Below are positions 62,266 through 64,000 of a stretch of 64,000 bases of DNA, piece after piece; positions within the stretch are counted from its first letter, which is position 1, and each line of letters begins with the position of its first letter. Origin of the DNA: Bacteroidaceae bacterium (GTDB taxonomy: Bacteria; Bacteroidota; Bacteroidia; Bacteroidales; Bacteroidaceae); NCBI GenBank assembly GCA_017529865.1, contig JAFXNA010000018.1, positions 1 through 64,000 on the forward strand, in the 5' to 3' direction. The notes below the pieces were generated by a model, which was not told where the DNA came from, made no database searches, and worked only from the letters and a program-made list of their open reading frames with translations. A program made the translations under genes and the position numbers.

Positions 62266-64000
62266 ATGACAATGAGACGGCTCCTTCACATACTATGTTT
62301 GATATGTCTGCCCCTCTCCATACAGGCAGAGGTGATTGGATACGGCACCTGCGGCAAGTATGGTGACAATGTGACTTGGGTGTTGGAGGATGACACACTT
62401 ACCCTATCGGGTTCTGGAGCTATGCAGGACTATAATTCTTATCTGGGTTATAATGATGTTCCTTGGCATGATTTTCGAGAGAGGATTGCAGAGGTGCGGA
62501 TTGCATACGGCATCACGAGTATCGCTGAAGGCATGTGTTATGGTTGTGAGAAGTTGCAGAAGATAGATATTCCGAACAGTGTGGTAGAGATTGGAAGGGC
62601 TGCTTTTATGTACTGTGTCGGCTTTACTGCTGTTGAGATTCCGAACAGTGTGACAAAGATTGGTATGAGTGCATTCTGCCGCTGTACAAAATTGAAATCA
62701 GTGGTTATTCCGAGCTGTGTTGTCTCTATTGGTGGGAGTGCATTTGCCAGATGTAAAGAGCTGTCATCCATCCAGTTACCAAATGGTTTGACGGAAATCG
62801 GACCCAGCACTTTTACAGAGTGCGAGTGTCTAACCACAATCACAATTCCTGAGGGGGTTACCAAGATTGGTGCATTAGCATTTCAAGACTGTACGCAACT
62901 GCTTTCTGTGGAGCTACCTAGCAGCGTGAAGGAGATTGGAATGAATGCATTCAAAGGCTGTACGAACGTGATGGATCTGTTCTGCTATGCTGTCTATCCT
63001 CCTGATAACGACGGGTATCTGTTCCGTGTTTATCATACGGACCCGATCTATACGATACTGCATGTGCCGGCTCAGTCGGTCGACGATTATGCTGCAATAG
63101 ATCCTTGGAATAAGTTCCAAGACATCCTTCCCATAGCCGATGTTGCCATTCAAGATCCGAACAGCAGCTCGAAGTTTTATTATTCCTGTAACGAGGAAAC
63201 CAAGACGGCTTCTGTCACAAGCGGGCCCGCCAAGTACACTGACGACTGTGTCATTCCAAAGACCATTCGATATAACGGTGATGTGTATAAGGTGAGGGAA
63301 ATCACGAAGTATGCATTTATGGGAAGCAAGACGCTCAAATCGGTCACGATGTCGGACAATATCACAGAGATGGGGAAGTATGCCTTTGCCGACTGCGTAA
63401 GCATGACTGACATCACATTCTCCAAATACCTGACAGAGATAGGCGACTATACGTTCTCGGGCTGTTCCAGTCTGGGTTCCGTCACCATACCCGATCGTGT
63501 GAAGACTATCGGTGAAGGGGCCTTTGCCGACTGTAAGAACCTGCAATCGGTTTACCTTCCTCACAACCTGACAACACTCAGCTGCTGGGCGTTCTCTGGA
63601 TGCTCGGCATTGAAAACTATCCGTATCAATGGGACGACATGTGTTATTGCAGAGAATGCTTTCGACGGATGCGTGAGTCTGGAACATATCTACCTGTCGA
63701 CAGCCATCGTACCCGAAGCCGATGAGGATGCCTTTGCAAATGCCAACTACAATGCTACCCTGCATGTGCCGACAGAAGCCGTCGATGCCTACAAGACGAC
63801 TGCTCCTTGGTGTTATTTCAAGCATATCGTGGCATTGAGCGAACAGGACGACAGTCCCTATCTGATGACGATTCAATATACGTTCAACAAGGAGACAATG
63901 ACATCGACAGTCACCAAGGTCACGACACAGAATACCGATAAAGCCGTCATACCAGCCACAACGGAATTCGAAGGAGAGACATACAGAGTCACAGTCATTG
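62266..64000 (+). CDS. BspA-like leucine-rich repeat surface protein (3' end outside the window)
   Basis: Open from the ATG at 62266 to the window end (578 codons seen; an ATG at 62272 is also possible). Signal peptide (M)RRLLHILCLICLPLSIQAE, then LRR_5 repeats of about 23 aa such as IPNSVTKIGMSAFCRCTKL and IPEGVTKIGALAFQDCTQL. Two repeat blocks (about 85-240 and 345-490) are each closed by a segment with LHVP and PWNKF or PWCYF. Joining segments (FYYSCNEETKTASVTSG, YTFNKETMTSTVTKV) introduce each block. BspA-type proteins bind host proteins such as fibronectin or other bacteria. It is probably surface-exposed. Confidence 0.9.
   Translation, partial: MTMRRLLHILCLICLPLSIQAEVIGYGTCGKYGDNVTWVLEDDTLTLSGSGAMQDYNSYLGYNDVPWHDFRERIAEVRIAYGITSIAEGMCYGCEKLQKIDIPNSVVEIGRAAFMYCVGFTAVEIPNSVTKIGMSAFCRCTKLKSVVIPSCVVSIGGSAFARCKELSSIQLPNGLTEIGPSTFTECECLTTITIPEGVTKIGALAFQDCTQLLSVELPSSVKEIGMNAFKGCTNVMDLFCYAVYPPDNDGYLFRVYHTDPIYTILHVPAQSVDDYAAIDPWNKFQDILPIADVAIQDPNSSSKFYYSCNEETKTASVTSGPAKYTDDCVIPKTIRYNGDVYKVREITKYAFMGSKTLKSVTMSDNITEMGKYAFADCVSMTDITFSKYLTEIGDYTFSGCSSLGSVTIPDRVKTIGEGAFADCKNLQSVYLPHNLTTLSCWAFSGCSALKTIRINGTTCVIAENAFDGCVSLEHIYLSTAIVPEADEDAFANANYNATLHVPTEAVDAYKTTAPWCYFKHIVALSEQDDSPYLMTIQYTFNKETMTSTVTKVTTQNTDKAVIPATTEFEGETYRVTVI

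Noticed and set aside
62914..63876. 320-codon open frame on the minus strand
   Set aside because: It lies fully inside the BspA-like gene, whose leucine-rich repeats are unmistakable; the frame is a by-product of the repeats.

Overview
The window looks like a Prevotellaceae chromosome (Prevotella, Segatella or Xylanibacter type). The evidence is Bacteroidota promoters of the TTTG / 19-21 nt / TAnnTTTG kind before many genes, a fused SecDF, diaminopimelate dehydrogenase, BspA-like leucine-rich repeats, DUF4421/DUF4294/DUF6266 proteins, and a xylan cluster laid out like xynD-xynA-xynB of Prevotella bryantii. The species cannot be fixed from sequence alone.

Layout. 1-3.2 kb: tail of a secreted modular protein, xerD, a DUF4250 protein, a DUF4421 protein, tRNA-Ala(GGC) and rpsO. 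3.3-8.2 kb: a Ca2+/Na+ antiporter, a membrane-anchored TPR/HTH lipoprotein, a frameshifted secreted protein and a Sel1-repeat protein. 8.3-12.8 kb: a large TPR protein and an outer-membrane barrel. 12.8-18.8 kb: nadB, a glycyl-radical enzyme resembling hydroxyproline dehydratase, its activase and an acyltransferase. 18.9-24.7 kb: a xylan utilisation operon (GPH symporter, GH10, GH43, GH67). 24.8-39.5 kb: six secreted modular proteins sharing one C-terminal tail; five also share a promoter block, and all six share a terminator design. 39.7-45.8 kb: ddh, secDF, an EEP-family protein and a rhomboid protease. 45.8-49.2 kb: an MG2-type protein and a DUF4294 protein. 49.3-58.0 kb: an apparent synthase-dependent exopolysaccharide system. 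58.2-64.0 kb: mdh, a Xaa-Pro aminopeptidase, a DUF6266 protein and a truncated BspA-like protein.

How genes work together. The xylan operon would cut xylan outside the cytoplasm (GH10, GH67), import oligosaccharides (symporter) and finish them inside (GH43). The exopolysaccharide block has an inner-membrane family-2 synthase, an inner-membrane HEAT-like protein, a TPR plus beta-barrel exporter, a DUF4838 putative hydrolase and a DUF1573-OmpA lipoprotein. These run co-directionally behind one promoter whose spacer is filled by a perfect 18-bp palindrome, with a receiver-only response regulator just upstream.

The most unexpected signal is not a gene. Four intergenic stretches (about 7284-7349, 26536-26634, 38567-38731, 61250-61480) are built on an 11-bp (or 22-bp = 2 x 11) step. 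Each uses different words but keeps the register, in one case for about 21 units. I know of no described element that explains this.
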